Of a DNA stretch of 64,000 bases, positions 17,526 through 26,384 are shown in pieces (positions within the stretch are counted from its first letter, which is position 1; each line of letters begins with the position of its first letter). The notes under the pieces are model-generated. The model saw nothing but the letters and a program-made list of their open reading frames with translations. It was not told the origin of the DNA and searched no databases. The translations under genes and the position numbers were made by a program. This DNA comes from Streptomyces capillispiralis (lineage in GTDB: Bacteria > Actinomycetota > Actinomycetes > Streptomycetales > Streptomycetaceae), in the NCBI RefSeq assembly GCF_007829875.1, contig NZ_VIWV01000001.1, positions 4,062,501 through 4,126,500 on the forward strand, written 5' to 3'.

Positions 17526-18278
17526 TCAGACGGTGGTGCGACGGCGCCCGGCGAGCACGCCGTAGGCGACGCCCGCGGCACCGACCACGATGCCGACCAC
17601 GCCCAGCACGCGGGCGGTGGTGTCCGTACCGCCGGAGTCGCCCTCGTCGGACGCCGCGGAGGTCTCGGCGGCGGCGTTCTCGGCCTCGGCGGCGTCGTCG
17701 GCCCGGTCGTCGTCGGAGGTACCGTGGGAGTGACCGTCGTCGGAGGCCTCGGACAGGGCGAGCACGGGCGCCGGGTTGTCGGGCTCCTCCTGGCCTTCCT
17801 GCGGCACCTCGATCCAGCGGACGACCTCCTTGTTGGAGTACGTCTGCAGCGCCTTGAAGACGAGTTCGTCGGCGTCCTCGGGCAGCGAGCCGACGGACAC
17901 CGGGAACTTCTGGAAGAAGCCAGGCTCGATGCCGTCGCCCTTGGCCGTCCAGGTGACCTTGGAGACCGCCTCGTTGATCTTCTCGCCGTGCATCTCGAGC
18001 GGCTTGTCCAGCTTGGCCTTGCTCACCTCGATGTCCCAGCCCTCGACCGGCTGCGGCATCACGGACGCCAGCGGGTGGTCCGTGGGGAACGTGACCTCGA
18101 CCTTGGTGGTCGAGGCGTTGTCCCGCTCGTTGGGGACCTTGAAGCCGACGACCGCGTAACCGCCCTTCGCGGCCTCACCCTCCGGCTGCACGGTGACGTG
18201 CGCGAAGCAGGGGGTGGACACGGCGAGGACGGCGACACCGGCGACGGCACCGGCGGCGGCGATACGGGAAGCCTTCAT
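17526..18278 (-). CDS. YcnI-type (DUF1775) copper-binding membrane protein
   Basis: 250 residues. After a signal peptide, cleavage at FAHVTVQPEG exposes an N-terminal His, the copper ligand known for Bacillus YcnI. The DUF1775 domain spans ~28-165, then an acidic/Ala linker and one C-terminal membrane anchor ending in a basic tail (LAGRRRTTV). It is the promoter-proximal gene of the leftward copper operon, 93 bp before sco. Confidence 0.9.
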   Translation of the reverse strand: MKASRIAAAGAVAGVAVLAVSTPCFAHVTVQPEGEAAKGGYAVVGFKVPNERDNASTTKVEVTFPTDHPLASVMPQPVEGWDIEVSKAKLDKPLEMHGEKINEAVSKVTWTAKGDGIEPGFFQKFPVSVGSLPEDADELVFKALQTYSNKEVVRWIEVPQEGQEEPDNPAPVLALSEASDDGHSHGTSDDDRADDAAEAENAAAETSAASDEGDSGGTDTTARVLGVVGIVVGAAGVAYGVLAGRRRTTV

Positions 18279-18486
18279 GGCAGAAGCACTCCGCTTCGAT
18301 TGTGGGATTCACTGACGGTGAGGTGCACGCCGCGCGCGGACCGGACGGCCTTCTCGAAGGCACGGACCCGGGCACGCACGGACTTCGGGCGCACGCGCAC
18401 GCGTGCCGCCCGCCGGCGACCTCCCCGCACCCGGAGACCCGGAACCCGGAGGACCGGGCCCGTGGCGGAGCGGTGGTCGCCTCGTG

Positions 18487-19296
18487 TCAGGCGGCGAGGG
18501 CGAGTGCGGTGCCGACGGCCGGCGGGCCGCGGCGGATCACCGTGTGCTGGAGTGCGGTGGCGGGCGGCGCGGCCGGGACGAGCAGCGCCGTGCGCGCCAC
18601 GCGCGGGGCCTCCTCGGGAGCGCCCGGAAGCCCGGCGCGCAGGGCACGCACCAGGGCGAGCGCCGCGCGGAGGGACCGTACGAGAGCGGCCTCGCCGACG
18701 CCCTGCGTCGACAGGTCGGCCAGCCGCAGCAGGGCCAGGTCGCCGCGGCGCAGCAGCCATCCCGCGGCCGTCGCCGCGAGGAGGTGGCCGAGCAGCATCG
18801 GCAGCGAGGGCAGCAGGGACACCGGGGAGCCCGCGGCGGCCGACACGGCGTCCACCGCGTGGGCGTCCGCCCCACCGGGGTGGATCCGCGCCTCGACGAG
18901 GACCTGGCGGGCCTCGGCGGGACTGATCCCCGCCGCGGTGGTCCCGCACAGCAGCCGCGCGGCCCGCTCGACCAGCGCGGCGTCGGAGAGCGCGGACGAC
19001 GGGGCCGCGGCGGGTGCGCCGTGCTGCCCGAGGCCGAACAGCGTGTGCAGTGCCGTCTGCCCGAACGCCAGCAGGGCCACGATCGACGGCAGCGACCGCG
19101 CGCGTCCGGCGAGCGGCGCGGCGACCGCGACCACCCCGAGGAATCCCACGCCGAGCGTCCACAGCGGGACGGCGTCGCAGGAGGCGAGGGTGTGGCCCGC
19201 CCCGGCCAGCACGACGCAGACCGCGGCGAACACCGCGGCCCGCAGGATCCGGACCCCTCGTCCGGAGCGCACCGTGCGCGGGTGGGGGGCAGTCAT
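18487..19296 (-). CDS. hypothetical integral membrane protein
   Basis: 269 residues from ATG 19296. Hydrophobic segments lie near residues 18-40, 46-65, 75-90 and 165-190; the C-terminal third is Ala/Arg-rich and mostly cytoplasmic. No conserved motif that I recognise. It lies upstream of and parallel to the copper genes, so a role in copper handling is possible but unproven. The intervening 208 bp could hold the copper-operon promoter. Confidence 0.7.
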   Translation of the reverse strand: MTAPHPRTVRSGRGVRILRAAVFAAVCVVLAGAGHTLASCDAVPLWTLGVGFLGVVAVAAPLAGRARSLPSIVALLAFGQTALHTLFGLGQHGAPAAAPSSALSDAALVERAARLLCGTTAAGISPAEARQVLVEARIHPGGADAHAVDAVSAAAGSPVSLLPSLPMLLGHLLAATAAGWLLRRGDLALLRLADLSTQGVGEAALVRSLRAALALVRALRAGLPGAPEEAPRVARTALLVPAAPPATALQHTVIRRGPPAVGTALALAA

Positions 19297-19516
19297 GGCG
19301 GCCTCATCATCGCACCAGCCCACCGATCGCCGTACGGCAGGTCCGCAAGATGAGGTACGACCGGAACGTCACGTCTGCCACGGACCGTCCCACATACACC
19401 GGTCGGGCCCTCGACGCACCCGCCATATGGGCGGTGTCACGTCAACTTCACGCTTACCGACGACGACTCAGGGCAATACGTAACGGTATGTCGAGCCGCA
19501 GCCAGGAGGCTGGAGC

Positions 19517-19981
19517 ATGAGCATCTGGTGGTCACTCCATCTGCGGCGCGATGCCGCCAGCGTGCCGCTCGCCCGGCGCCTGCTGCTCGGCACCATGGAG
19601 ACCGCGGGCGTCGACCCCGACATCTCCTACGACCTCTCCGTCGCCCTCAGCGAGGCCTGCGCCAACGCGGTCGAGCACGGCGGGGGCACCGCGCGGGGCG
19701 GTGTCTCGGAGGCGTTCCGCGTCACCGCCTATCTCGACGGCGAGAAGTGCCGCATCGAGGTCACCGACGCGGGTCCCGGTTTCCCCGCCGCGAGCGGGAG
19801 CCGCCCCCGCCCGCCGGTCCGTCCCGCGCCGTCCGACGCCGAGCACGGGCGGGGCCTCGGCCTCATCCGGGAGCTCGCCGACCACGTGCACATCGGCAAC
19901 AAGCCGGGCCGGGGCGGCGCCGTGGTCAGCTTCGACAAGATCCTCAAGTGGCGCGAGGACGCCCCGCTCGTCGCGGTGTAG
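19517..19981 (+). CDS. RsbW-like HATPase anti-sigma/regulatory kinase
   Basis: 154 residues, a single GHKL ATPase domain. The N box is ALSEACANAVEHG, G1 is DAGPGF, G2 is EHGRGLGLIREL. This size matches the RsbW/SpoIIAB family, whose members bind sigma factors or phosphorylate anti-anti-sigma proteins. No sigma or STAS gene is adjacent. It diverges from the membrane-protein gene at 18487-19296 and converges on aminopeptidase P. Confidence 0.85.
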   Translation: MSIWWSLHLRRDAASVPLARRLLLGTMETAGVDPDISYDLSVALSEACANAVEHGGGTARGGVSEAFRVTAYLDGEKCRIEVTDAGPGFPAASGSRPRPPVRPAPSDAEHGRGLGLIRELADHVHIGNKPGRGGAVVSFDKILKWREDAPLVAV

Positions 19982-20026
19982 CGACGGCCGGGCACGCGAG
20001 AGCGCACCCGGCCGTCCCGGCGCGGG

Positions 20027-21508
20027 TCAGCCCTTCAGGGCCGCCATCCACGCCTCGACCTCGTCCGAGCGCCGGGGCAGCGCGGCGGACATGTTCCGGT
20101 TGCCGTCGGCGGTGACCAGGATGTCGTCCTCGATGCGGACGCCGATGCCCCGGTACTCCTCGGGCACGGTCAGGTCGTCCGCCTGGAAGTACAGGCCCGG
20201 CTCGACCGTGAGCACCATGCCCGGCTCCAACGTGCCGTCGACGTACGTCTCGGTCCGCGCGGCGGCGCAGTCGTGGACGTCCATGCCGAGCATGTGACCG
20301 GTGCCGTGCAGCGTCCAGCGGCGCTGCAGACCCAGCTCGAGCACCCGCTCGACCGGACCCTCGAGCAGACCCCACTCCACGAGCCGCTCGGCCAGCACGT
20401 GCTGCGCGGCGTCGTGGAAGTCCCGGTACTTGGCGCCGGGCTTGACCGCCGCGATGCCGGCCTCCTGGGCGTCGTACACGGCGTCGTAGATCTTCTTCTG
20501 CAGCTCGCTGTACCGGCCGCTGATCGGCAGCGTGCGGGTGACGTCGGCCGTGTAGTACGTGTGCGTCTCCACGCCGGCGTCGAGCAGCAGCAGGTCGCCG
20601 GAGCGGACCGGGCCGTCGTTGCGCACCCAGTGCAGGGTGGTGGCGTGCGGGCCCGCGGCGCAGATGGAGCCGTAGCCGACGTCGTTGCCCTCGACACGGG
20701 CCCGGAGGAAGAACGTTCCCTCGATGTAGCGCTCGGACGTCGCCTCGGCCTTGTCGAGGACCTTCACCACGTCCTCGAAGCCGCGCACGGTGGAGTCGAC
20801 GGCCTTCTGCAGCTCGCCGATCTCGAAGTCGTCCTTGACCAGCCGCAGCTCGGAGAGGAAGACGCGCAGCTCCTCGTCCCGCTCGGCCGTGACCTTGTCG
20901 GTCAGCGCCGCCTCGATTCCGGCGTCGTAGCCGCGCACGACCCGCACCGGGCCGGTGGCCTCGCGCAGCGCGTCGGGCAGCTTGCGGACGTCGGAGGCGG
21001 GGATGCCGTACAGCTTCTCGGCCTCGGTGAGGGAGTGGCGGCGGCCGACCCACAGCTCGCCCTGGCCGTCCAGCCAGAACTCGCCGTTCTCACGGTCGGA
21101 GCGGGGCAGGAGGTAGATCGTCTCCTGGTGGCCGTCGGCCGTGGGCTCCAGCACGAGGACGCCGTCCTCGGTCCGGTTGCCCGTGAGGTGGGCGTACTCG
21201 ACCGACGCGCGGAAGGGGTACTCGGTGTCGTTCGACCGGGTCTTCAGGTTGCCCGCGGGGACGACCAGGCGCTCGCCGGGGAAGCGGGCGGACAGCGCCG
21301 CGCGGCGAGCGGCGGTCTCGGCGGCCTCGGCGATCGGCTCCAGGCCGTGAAGCTCGGTGTCGGCCCAGCCGCTCTTCATGCTCTCGGCCAGCTCGTCGGA
21401 CACGCCCGGGTACAGGCCGTTCTTGCGCTGCTTGACCGGCTCTTCCTCGGCGGTCTCCTGCTCGGCAGTCTCCGGGGTCTCCGGGAGCTGTTCTGCCACG
21501 GCGGTCAT
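20027..21508 (-). CDS. pepP: Xaa-Pro aminopeptidase (aminopeptidase P)
   Basis: 493 residues from ATG 21508, which has AGGAGG just upstream; the frame runs on to 21643 without support. The N-terminal creatinase domain is followed by the pita-bread M24 domain with the metal ligands in order: LLLDAGVE, YTADVTRT, HGTGHMLGMDVHD, a Glu in VLTVEPGLYF and a Glu in GVRIEDDILVT. It removes the first residue from peptides with Pro second, using Mn2+. Cytoplasmic, no signal peptide. The N-terminal ~25 residues are acidic and low-complexity, a common Streptomyces extension. Confidence 0.93.
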   Translation of the reverse strand: MTAVAEQLPETPETAEQETAEEEPVKQRKNGLYPGVSDELAESMKSGWADTELHGLEPIAEAAETAARRAALSARFPGERLVVPAGNLKTRSNDTEYPFRASVEYAHLTGNRTEDGVLVLEPTADGHQETIYLLPRSDRENGEFWLDGQGELWVGRRHSLTEAEKLYGIPASDVRKLPDALREATGPVRVVRGYDAGIEAALTDKVTAERDEELRVFLSELRLVKDDFEIGELQKAVDSTVRGFEDVVKVLDKAEATSERYIEGTFFLRARVEGNDVGYGSICAAGPHATTLHWVRNDGPVRSGDLLLLDAGVETHTYYTADVTRTLPISGRYSELQKKIYDAVYDAQEAGIAAVKPGAKYRDFHDAAQHVLAERLVEWGLLEGPVERVLELGLQRRWTLHGTGHMLGMDVHDCAAARTETYVDGTLEPGMVLTVEPGLYFQADDLTVPEEYRGIGVRIEDDILVTADGNRNMSAALPRRSDEVEAWMAALKG

Positions 21509-21695
21509 CCTCCTCGATACGCCACTGCACCTCCCCCGGGCTCGCGGCGTCGCTCGAGCGGGGGCCTCCCCCATCGTACGGTCGTGCCGAAACGGGCACC
21601 GGGCGGCAAAAGGTCTGTCACGGCGGGCGCACCGCGGGCGCACGGAGGGTGACGCGGAGGGGTGACGCGGGGGATGGCGCGGAGCCGCCGGGTGG

Positions 21696-23093
21696 CTACT
21701 CGAACCGGGCCGCCAGCAGCACCACGTCCTCCGCTGAGTCGGCCGTTTCCGCCCCCTCCGGCAGCACCGCGCGCAGGACGTGGTCGGCGACGGCGCCGGG
21801 GTCGCGGCGCAACGCCGCCGGAACCCCTGCGGCCGCCGCGTGCAGCCGGGCGAAGGCGCGGTCGGTCGGGTCGCCGGTGCGGTGCAGCAGCCCGTCGGTG
21901 TAGAGCAGGACCGTCTCCCCCGGCTCGGCCTGGATCTCCACGCTCGGGGCCTCCCAGCAGGCGAGCATGCCCAGGGGAGCGGAGACCGACGTCTCGACGA
22001 ACTCGGTGCGGTGCTCGCCGAGCAGCAGCGGCGGACTGTGCCCGGCCCCGGCGAGCGTGATCCGGCGCAGGGCGGGCTCGCAGTAGCCGAACAGGGCGGT
22101 GGCGGAGCGGGCCGGTTCGGTGAGCCGCAGCAGCAGCTCCAGGTCGGACAGGACGGCGACCGGATCCTCGCCCTCCATCACGGCGTACGCGCGCAGGGAC
22201 GCCCGCAGCCGCCCCATCGCGGCGACCGCGCTGGGCCCCGACCCGGTGACGGACCCGACGGCGAGACCGAGCGCGGCGTCCGGCAGCGGCAGCGCGTCGT
22301 ACCAGTCGCCGCCCCCGCGCGGGGACGTGCGGTGCCGCGCGGCGAGCTGGACGCCGGCCACCCGGGGCAGGCGGGAGGGCAGCAGTTCCTCGGCCATGGT
22401 GGCCATGGACGCGCGCGTGCGCTCGACCTCCAGGAGCCGGGCCAGGTGCTCGGCGGCGTGGCGGGTGTAGAGGCCGACGAGGTGGCGCCGGCGTTCCGAC
22501 GGCTCGGCCGGCTCGTCGTAGAGCCACACCACGGCGCCCAGGCGCCCGGCGGCCTCGGTGGTGAGGGGGAGGGCGTAGCTGGCGGCGTAGCCGAGACGGG
22601 CGGCGACCTCGCGGTACCGGGGGTCGAGCCCCTCCTCGGCGAACAGGTCGGGCTCGGCGATGCCGTCGTCGGCACCGGGCAGCCCGTCGAGGATCCTGCC
22701 GTACGCCAGGGAGCCGCGCGGCACCGTCTCCATGTGGCCGAGGTCCGCGCGGCCCAGTCCGAAACCCGTGCTGGTGGACGGCCCGAGCCCGTCGGCCGGT
22801 TCCAGGCAGACCAGTCCCCTCCGCGCGCCCACCAGAGCGGCTCCCGCGCGGAGCAGCTCCTGGAGCGCCTCCTCCAGCGCGCTCGCGCGGACCAGGCGTT
22901 CGGTGAGTTCGTGGAGGGTGGTGAGGTCGGAGACCCAGCCGGCGAGGCGGTCCTGGAGCAGCGCACCCGGTGCGTTCTGGGGGTTTGCGGCAGAAGTGGT
23001 GGAGGTACCCGCCGCGACGGACGCGACAGTGTGTGCGGGGGCGGGAACCGTTGAATCGATTCCGGCCACTTTCGGAGGGTGCGGGGCGTTCAT
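21696..23093 (-). CDS. GAF–SpoIIE (PP2C) protein phosphatase
   Basis: About 465 residues from ATG 23093; an in-frame ATG at 23148 is an alternative and the frame runs further upstream. The GAF domain covers ~55-200. The SpoIIE/RsbU PP2C domain (~215-460) shows RGGGDWYDALPL, VTGSGPSAVAAMGRLR, GAGHSPPLLL and LLYTDGLLHRTGD, with the metal-binding Asp residues. Such phosphatases dephosphorylate anti-anti-sigma (STAS) proteins and so release sigma factors. The GAF signal is unknown. The small HATPases at 19517 and 26385 are possible partners, but this is inference from co-location only. Confidence 0.9.
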   Translation of the reverse strand: MNAPHPPKVAGIDSTVPAPAHTVASVAAGTSTTSAANPQNAPGALLQDRLAGWVSDLTTLHELTERLVRASALEEALQELLRAGAALVGARRGLVCLEPADGLGPSTSTGFGLGRADLGHMETVPRGSLAYGRILDGLPGADDGIAEPDLFAEEGLDPRYREVAARLGYAASYALPLTTEAAGRLGAVVWLYDEPAEPSERRRHLVGLYTRHAAEHLARLLEVERTRASMATMAEELLPSRLPRVAGVQLAARHRTSPRGGGDWYDALPLPDAALGLAVGSVTGSGPSAVAAMGRLRASLRAYAVMEGEDPVAVLSDLELLLRLTEPARSATALFGYCEPALRRITLAGAGHSPPLLLGEHRTEFVETSVSAPLGMLACWEAPSVEIQAEPGETVLLYTDGLLHRTGDPTDRAFARLHAAAAGVPAALRRDPGAVADHVLRAVLPEGAETADSAEDVVLLAARFE

Positions 23094-23713
23094 GGCGTCC
23101 GGCTTTCCGACCGGTACGTACTGCTCAAAAGCATCGCAAACCCCCATGTCATTCTGCGTCGCCGGCAGTGTCTCCACATGTACACGTACTCGTAAGGAGA
23201 TGTCCAGCATTGTCCTGCTGGGATATCTGGTGTCCGTGGGACTGAAGGGAACTCTCTGTAGACCTCTTGCCGAAATATGAAGTTGGCTTGAAACTGCCTC
23301 AGGGGGAGGCCTATTGCGGTCGACTGGCCTTGCTCGACGGAGCGTCACAGCGGTCGTGATGGGTACGTACTCGGTGAAGGCCAGGGGCAGTGGTGAACTG
23401 CCCGGGAACCTGGCGACGGACCCGGGCGTCTTAACCACCGACGACCGTGCCCCATCCTCCCGCGGCGGAGGCGGAGAGAACCACGCGCGACGGCAAACGC
23501 CAGACTTCGCCACCCCCACGCCCCACCCGTACTTCTGATAGACGCAGTACGGGCGGACGGCCGCGGAGGCAGCCCATGCTCGGCCCATAGGGGTTCCCCC
23601 TGCCCGGCGCAGGGGTGTGATGCGCCAACAGGTACGCACAGTGAAGTGATCGACTCATGACGTGATGTGGACCACGGTGTTGCCAGGCGTGCAACGGAAA
23701 GGAACGAGCGCTC
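23094..23713. other. 620-bp intergenic region
   Basis: Divergent promoter space between the phosphatase and the prim-pol gene. The base composition drops compared with the genes around it, especially 23110-23280, and no ORF here has convincing codon bias. An in-frame ATG at 23148 could extend the phosphatase into it. Confidence 0.5.
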
Positions 23714-24379
23714 ATGCGCGAGATCCTCGGAAGGCGACGCAGGCTCCTGTCCCGGCGCGGCGACGGAGGGCCCGATCTGCTCGGCGCGGCCCTGACCTTC
23801 GCCACGGAATGGCAGTGGCCCGTACTCCCGGGCGTGGCGGCCGCCCCGCAGGGCCGGTCCCGCTGCGGCTGCCCCGACCCCGACTGCACGGTGCCGGGCG
23901 CCCACCCGTTCGACCCCGGCCTCCTGGCCGCCACCACTGACGCGCGCATGGTGCGCTGGTGGTGGACCAACCGGCCGACGGCACCGATCATCCTCGCCAC
24001 CGGGGGCCAGGCCCCCTGCGCGGTCTCCCTGCCCGCGTCGGCGGCCGCCCGTGCCCTCGCGGCGCTCGACGGCCACGGCATGCGGCTGGGCCCGGTCGTC
24101 GCCTCGCCGTCCCGCTGGTCGATCCTGGTGAAGCCGTACTCCCTGGAACAGCTGGGCGAGCTGCTGTACGCCAAGGACTTCGTCCCCGGCTCCCTCCGCT
24201 TCCACGGCGAGGGCGGCTACCTCGCCCTGCCCCCGTCCGAGTCCGCCGAGGGGGAGATCCGCTGGGAGCGCGCACCGCTGCCCGGCTCGGCGCAGCCCTG
24301 GGTGCCCGATGTCGAGGCCGTGGTGGACGCCGTGGTCGAGGCCCTGACCCGCACGGGTGTGAGCGCTCCCGAGGTGTAG
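23714..24379 (+). CDS. bifunctional DNA primase/polymerase-domain protein
   Basis: 221 residues, the N-terminal prim-pol (AEP-like) fold alone. Features seen are the WPVLPG start, a four-Cys/His-like CGCPDPDCTVPGAHPF insert typical of actinobacterial members, and the WWTNRPTAPII segment. The acidic catalytic pair expected in active prim-pols is not clear; the segment after PIILATGG lacks an obvious DxD. These stand-alone proteins are common in Streptomyces and their role is unknown. A second member is at 45351-46217. Confidence 0.8.
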   Translation: MREILGRRRRLLSRRGDGGPDLLGAALTFATEWQWPVLPGVAAAPQGRSRCGCPDPDCTVPGAHPFDPGLLAATTDARMVRWWWTNRPTAPIILATGGQAPCAVSLPASAAARALAALDGHGMRLGPVVASPSRWSILVKPYSLEQLGELLYAKDFVPGSLRFHGEGGYLALPPSESAEGEIRWERAPLPGSAQPWVPDVEAVVDAVVEALTRTGVSAPEV

Positions 24380-24645
24380 GGGGCGCGGGGGCGCCCGCGC
24401 CCGTCCCGGGACCGGCCTTGTCGGACCGTGTCGTGCCGTGTCGTCATGGTGGAGTTCGCGCCCGGAACCCTGGAAGGGTCCGTCCGCGCTTGCCCTCGCG
24501 GGCGTCGTGGCGGTCCGCGCGCGCGGGCGGTGGCCGTCTACGGGCTCGCACCGGCGGAGGGCTGCCCCGCGGGACCGGCCGGTCGGCCGGGCTCATGCCT
24601 CGGACTCCGGTTCCTTCACCGGTCGCGAGCGGCCTCGTCGCGCGC

Positions 24646-24727
24646 GGCGGCCGTACGGCATCCGCGTCAGCCACCGCTGCCGCCCGCGGCGGCCGTACGA
24701 CATCCGCCTCGGCCACCGCTGCCGCCC
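24646..24727. repeat. 42-bp imperfect tandem duplication
   Basis: The unit beginning GGCGGCCGTACG at 24646 recurs at 24688, a 42-bp period. The two copies differ at a few positions. 42 is a multiple of three, so any overlapping frame would repeat a 14-residue unit. Confidence 0.8.
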
Positions 24728-24971
24728 GCGTTCTGCACTCGTCCATCCCGTGTGAGCTGCGGCCCGGCGCGCGCCTGTCGTAACGGCAGCGGGGCGGAAA
24801 TCTGTGGTGCGGTCGAGGGGAGGGGCGCCCGGCGCGGTACACGGCGGTGGTGGACTTCCCGGACTGCACCGCGGGAGGTGCGCTGCTACGACGTTCCGGG
24901 AGCAACGCACCGGTGACGACGAGCGGTTGGCAGGCGATCGCGTTCCGTGAACGACGGCCGGCACGGAAAGA

Positions 24972-25009
24972 CCCGGTTGCTGGCGACGGGGGATGCACCA
25001 GCAACCGGG
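24972..25009. ncRNA. strong stem-loop, candidate small RNA or attenuator
   Basis: CCCGGTTGCTGG (24972-24983) pairs perfectly with CCAGCAACCGGG (24998-25009) around a 14-nt loop rich in G and A. No T-tract follows. The sequence after it (25010-25090) is less GC-rich than average and is not in a gene. I cannot assign an RNA family. Confidence 0.4.
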
Positions 25010-25173
25010 CTACGGGAACGGTAACAAGAGATCGGCGGTTCGCAAATTCGATCTCTGCCTTTCCGGTCACCGACTGGCCTGTCCGCGCCGCGAGTTGAGC
25101 ATGACCCCGATGGCGCCGGACGGGCCGGTTCCGTCGGCCGGCCGGCCGACGGAACCCTGTGCTGCGGCCGGTC

Positions 25174-26163
25174 TCAGCTGAGCGTGACCTGGCGGTTCGT
25201 CAGGCCGCCGCGCGCGCGGCGCTCGTCCGCGGTGAGCGGCGCGTCCGTGGCCAGCGCGGCGGTGAGCCGCTCGGCGAACTCGGCCGCCGGCTTCTCCACG
25301 TCCTCGGCGCCGATCCCGCTGGGCAGGTCCCAGACCGGCACGGTGAGCCCGTGAGCGCGGAAGGAACCCACGAGTCGGGTCCCCTCACCGAGGGAGGACC
25401 GGCCCGCCGCGTGCAGCCGCGCGAGAGCGTCCAGAAGCTGCTCCTCGGGATACGGCATGACCCACCGCAGATGGTTCTTCTCGGGCGTTTCGCACCAGTA
25501 GGCGGCGTCCACGCCCGACAGCTTGACGGTCGGGATGGCCGCGGCGTTGGCCCGCTCCAGGGAGGCGGTGACGTCCGGGGTGGCCTTCTCCGGCTCCGGG
25601 ATCCAGAACTCGAACCCGGGGTGCACGACCGGCTCGAACGCACCCTCCGGGTCGAGCAGGTCCTGCAGCCGGGGGCCGTCGGCGGGCGCGCGCCGGGCCG
25701 GCACCGGCGTCCCCGGGTCGGCGGTGAGCGCGCGCTGCAGGGTGTCGGCGAGATCGCGGCTGATGTCGCCGGAGGACGTGTCGTTCTGCAGGCCGATCAG
25801 GACCGAGCCGTCGTCGCGGCGCAGGGCGGGCCAGGCCATCGGCAGCACCGTGGCCAGCGTCACCGACGGGACGCCCTCGGGCAGCCCGTCCTTGAGCGTC
25901 AGCTCGACGGTGGCGGCCGGCACCAGCTCGCGCAGCGCCACCCAGTCGCACTCGCCCGGCAGGCCCTCGAAGGGGCGGTGGACGAGTTCGGTCGCGGCAT
26001 GCGCGGCGGCACGGCCGTGGCAGGCCTTGTAGCGACGGCCGCTGCCGCAGGGGCAGGGCTCGCGGGCGCCGACGGCCGGGACGTCCCCGTCAGCGCGGGC
26101 GGCGCGGGCTCCGTCCGTGTGCTGAGGTCGCTTGGCCTTCGTCTGGGGTCGCTTCTTGGCCAT
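25174..26163 (-). CDS. SEC-C motif protein, DUF5926 type
   Basis: 329 residues from ATG 26163. The N-terminus is a basic Lys/Arg/Gln stretch (MAKKRPQTKAKRP) followed by the zinc-binding SEC-C motif REPCPCGSGRRYKACHG (~35-52). The rest is a conserved actinobacterial domain of unknown function with no enzyme motif I can name. SEC-C motifs bind zinc and in SecA contact SecB/ribosomes. Soluble; role unknown. Confidence 0.8.
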   Translation of the reverse strand: MAKKRPQTKAKRPQHTDGARAARADGDVPAVGAREPCPCGSGRRYKACHGRAAAHAATELVHRPFEGLPGECDWVALRELVPAATVELTLKDGLPEGVPSVTLATVLPMAWPALRRDDGSVLIGLQNDTSSGDISRDLADTLQRALTADPGTPVPARRAPADGPRLQDLLDPEGAFEPVVHPGFEFWIPEPEKATPDVTASLERANAAAIPTVKLSGVDAAYWCETPEKNHLRWVMPYPEEQLLDALARLHAAGRSSLGEGTRLVGSFRAHGLTVPVWDLPSGIGAEDVEKPAAEFAERLTAALATDAPLTADERRARGGLTNRQVTLS

Positions 26164-26237
26164 CGTGGGTGTCTCCCGGTTACGGCTCGTCTCGTACGGC
26201 GGGAGCCTAGCCGTTCGGGCCACGGCCGACGGGACCC

Positions 26238-26246
26238 TGTGGACAA
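26238..26246. promoter_or_regulatory. single DnaA box
   Basis: TGTGGACAA, the reverse of the preferred Streptomyces box TTGTCCACA, sits in the 221-bp gap upstream of the SEC-C gene. A single 9-mer has limited weight alone. Confidence 0.45.
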
Positions 26247-26384
26247 CGTGCCGACCCGTGGTCGCCCCAAGCACCGTACGAGAGGGCCGCGGTCCTCACT
26301 CCGCGCGGTCCCGGACACCGGCGTCCCCGGGGCGTCCCGCACCCCGGGGACGTCGAACACGACCCCCACACGTCGTCGAAGACG

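Larger units (their letters stand above)
24380..25173. other. 794-bp region with repeat and hairpin, no clear gene
   Basis: I see no gene with convincing codon bias and ribosome site. The largest frame (minus strand, 24444-25070) has repeats in the DNA and an Arg/Pro-rich product and is probably spurious. The region holds a 42-bp tandem repeat and a perfect 12-bp inverted repeat, listed separately. Confidence 0.55.

Noticed and set aside
24444..25070. 208-residue minus-strand ORF
   Set aside because: Arg/Pro/Ala-rich, made partly of the 42-bp repeat, no convincing RBS or family; kept only as a note in a finding.
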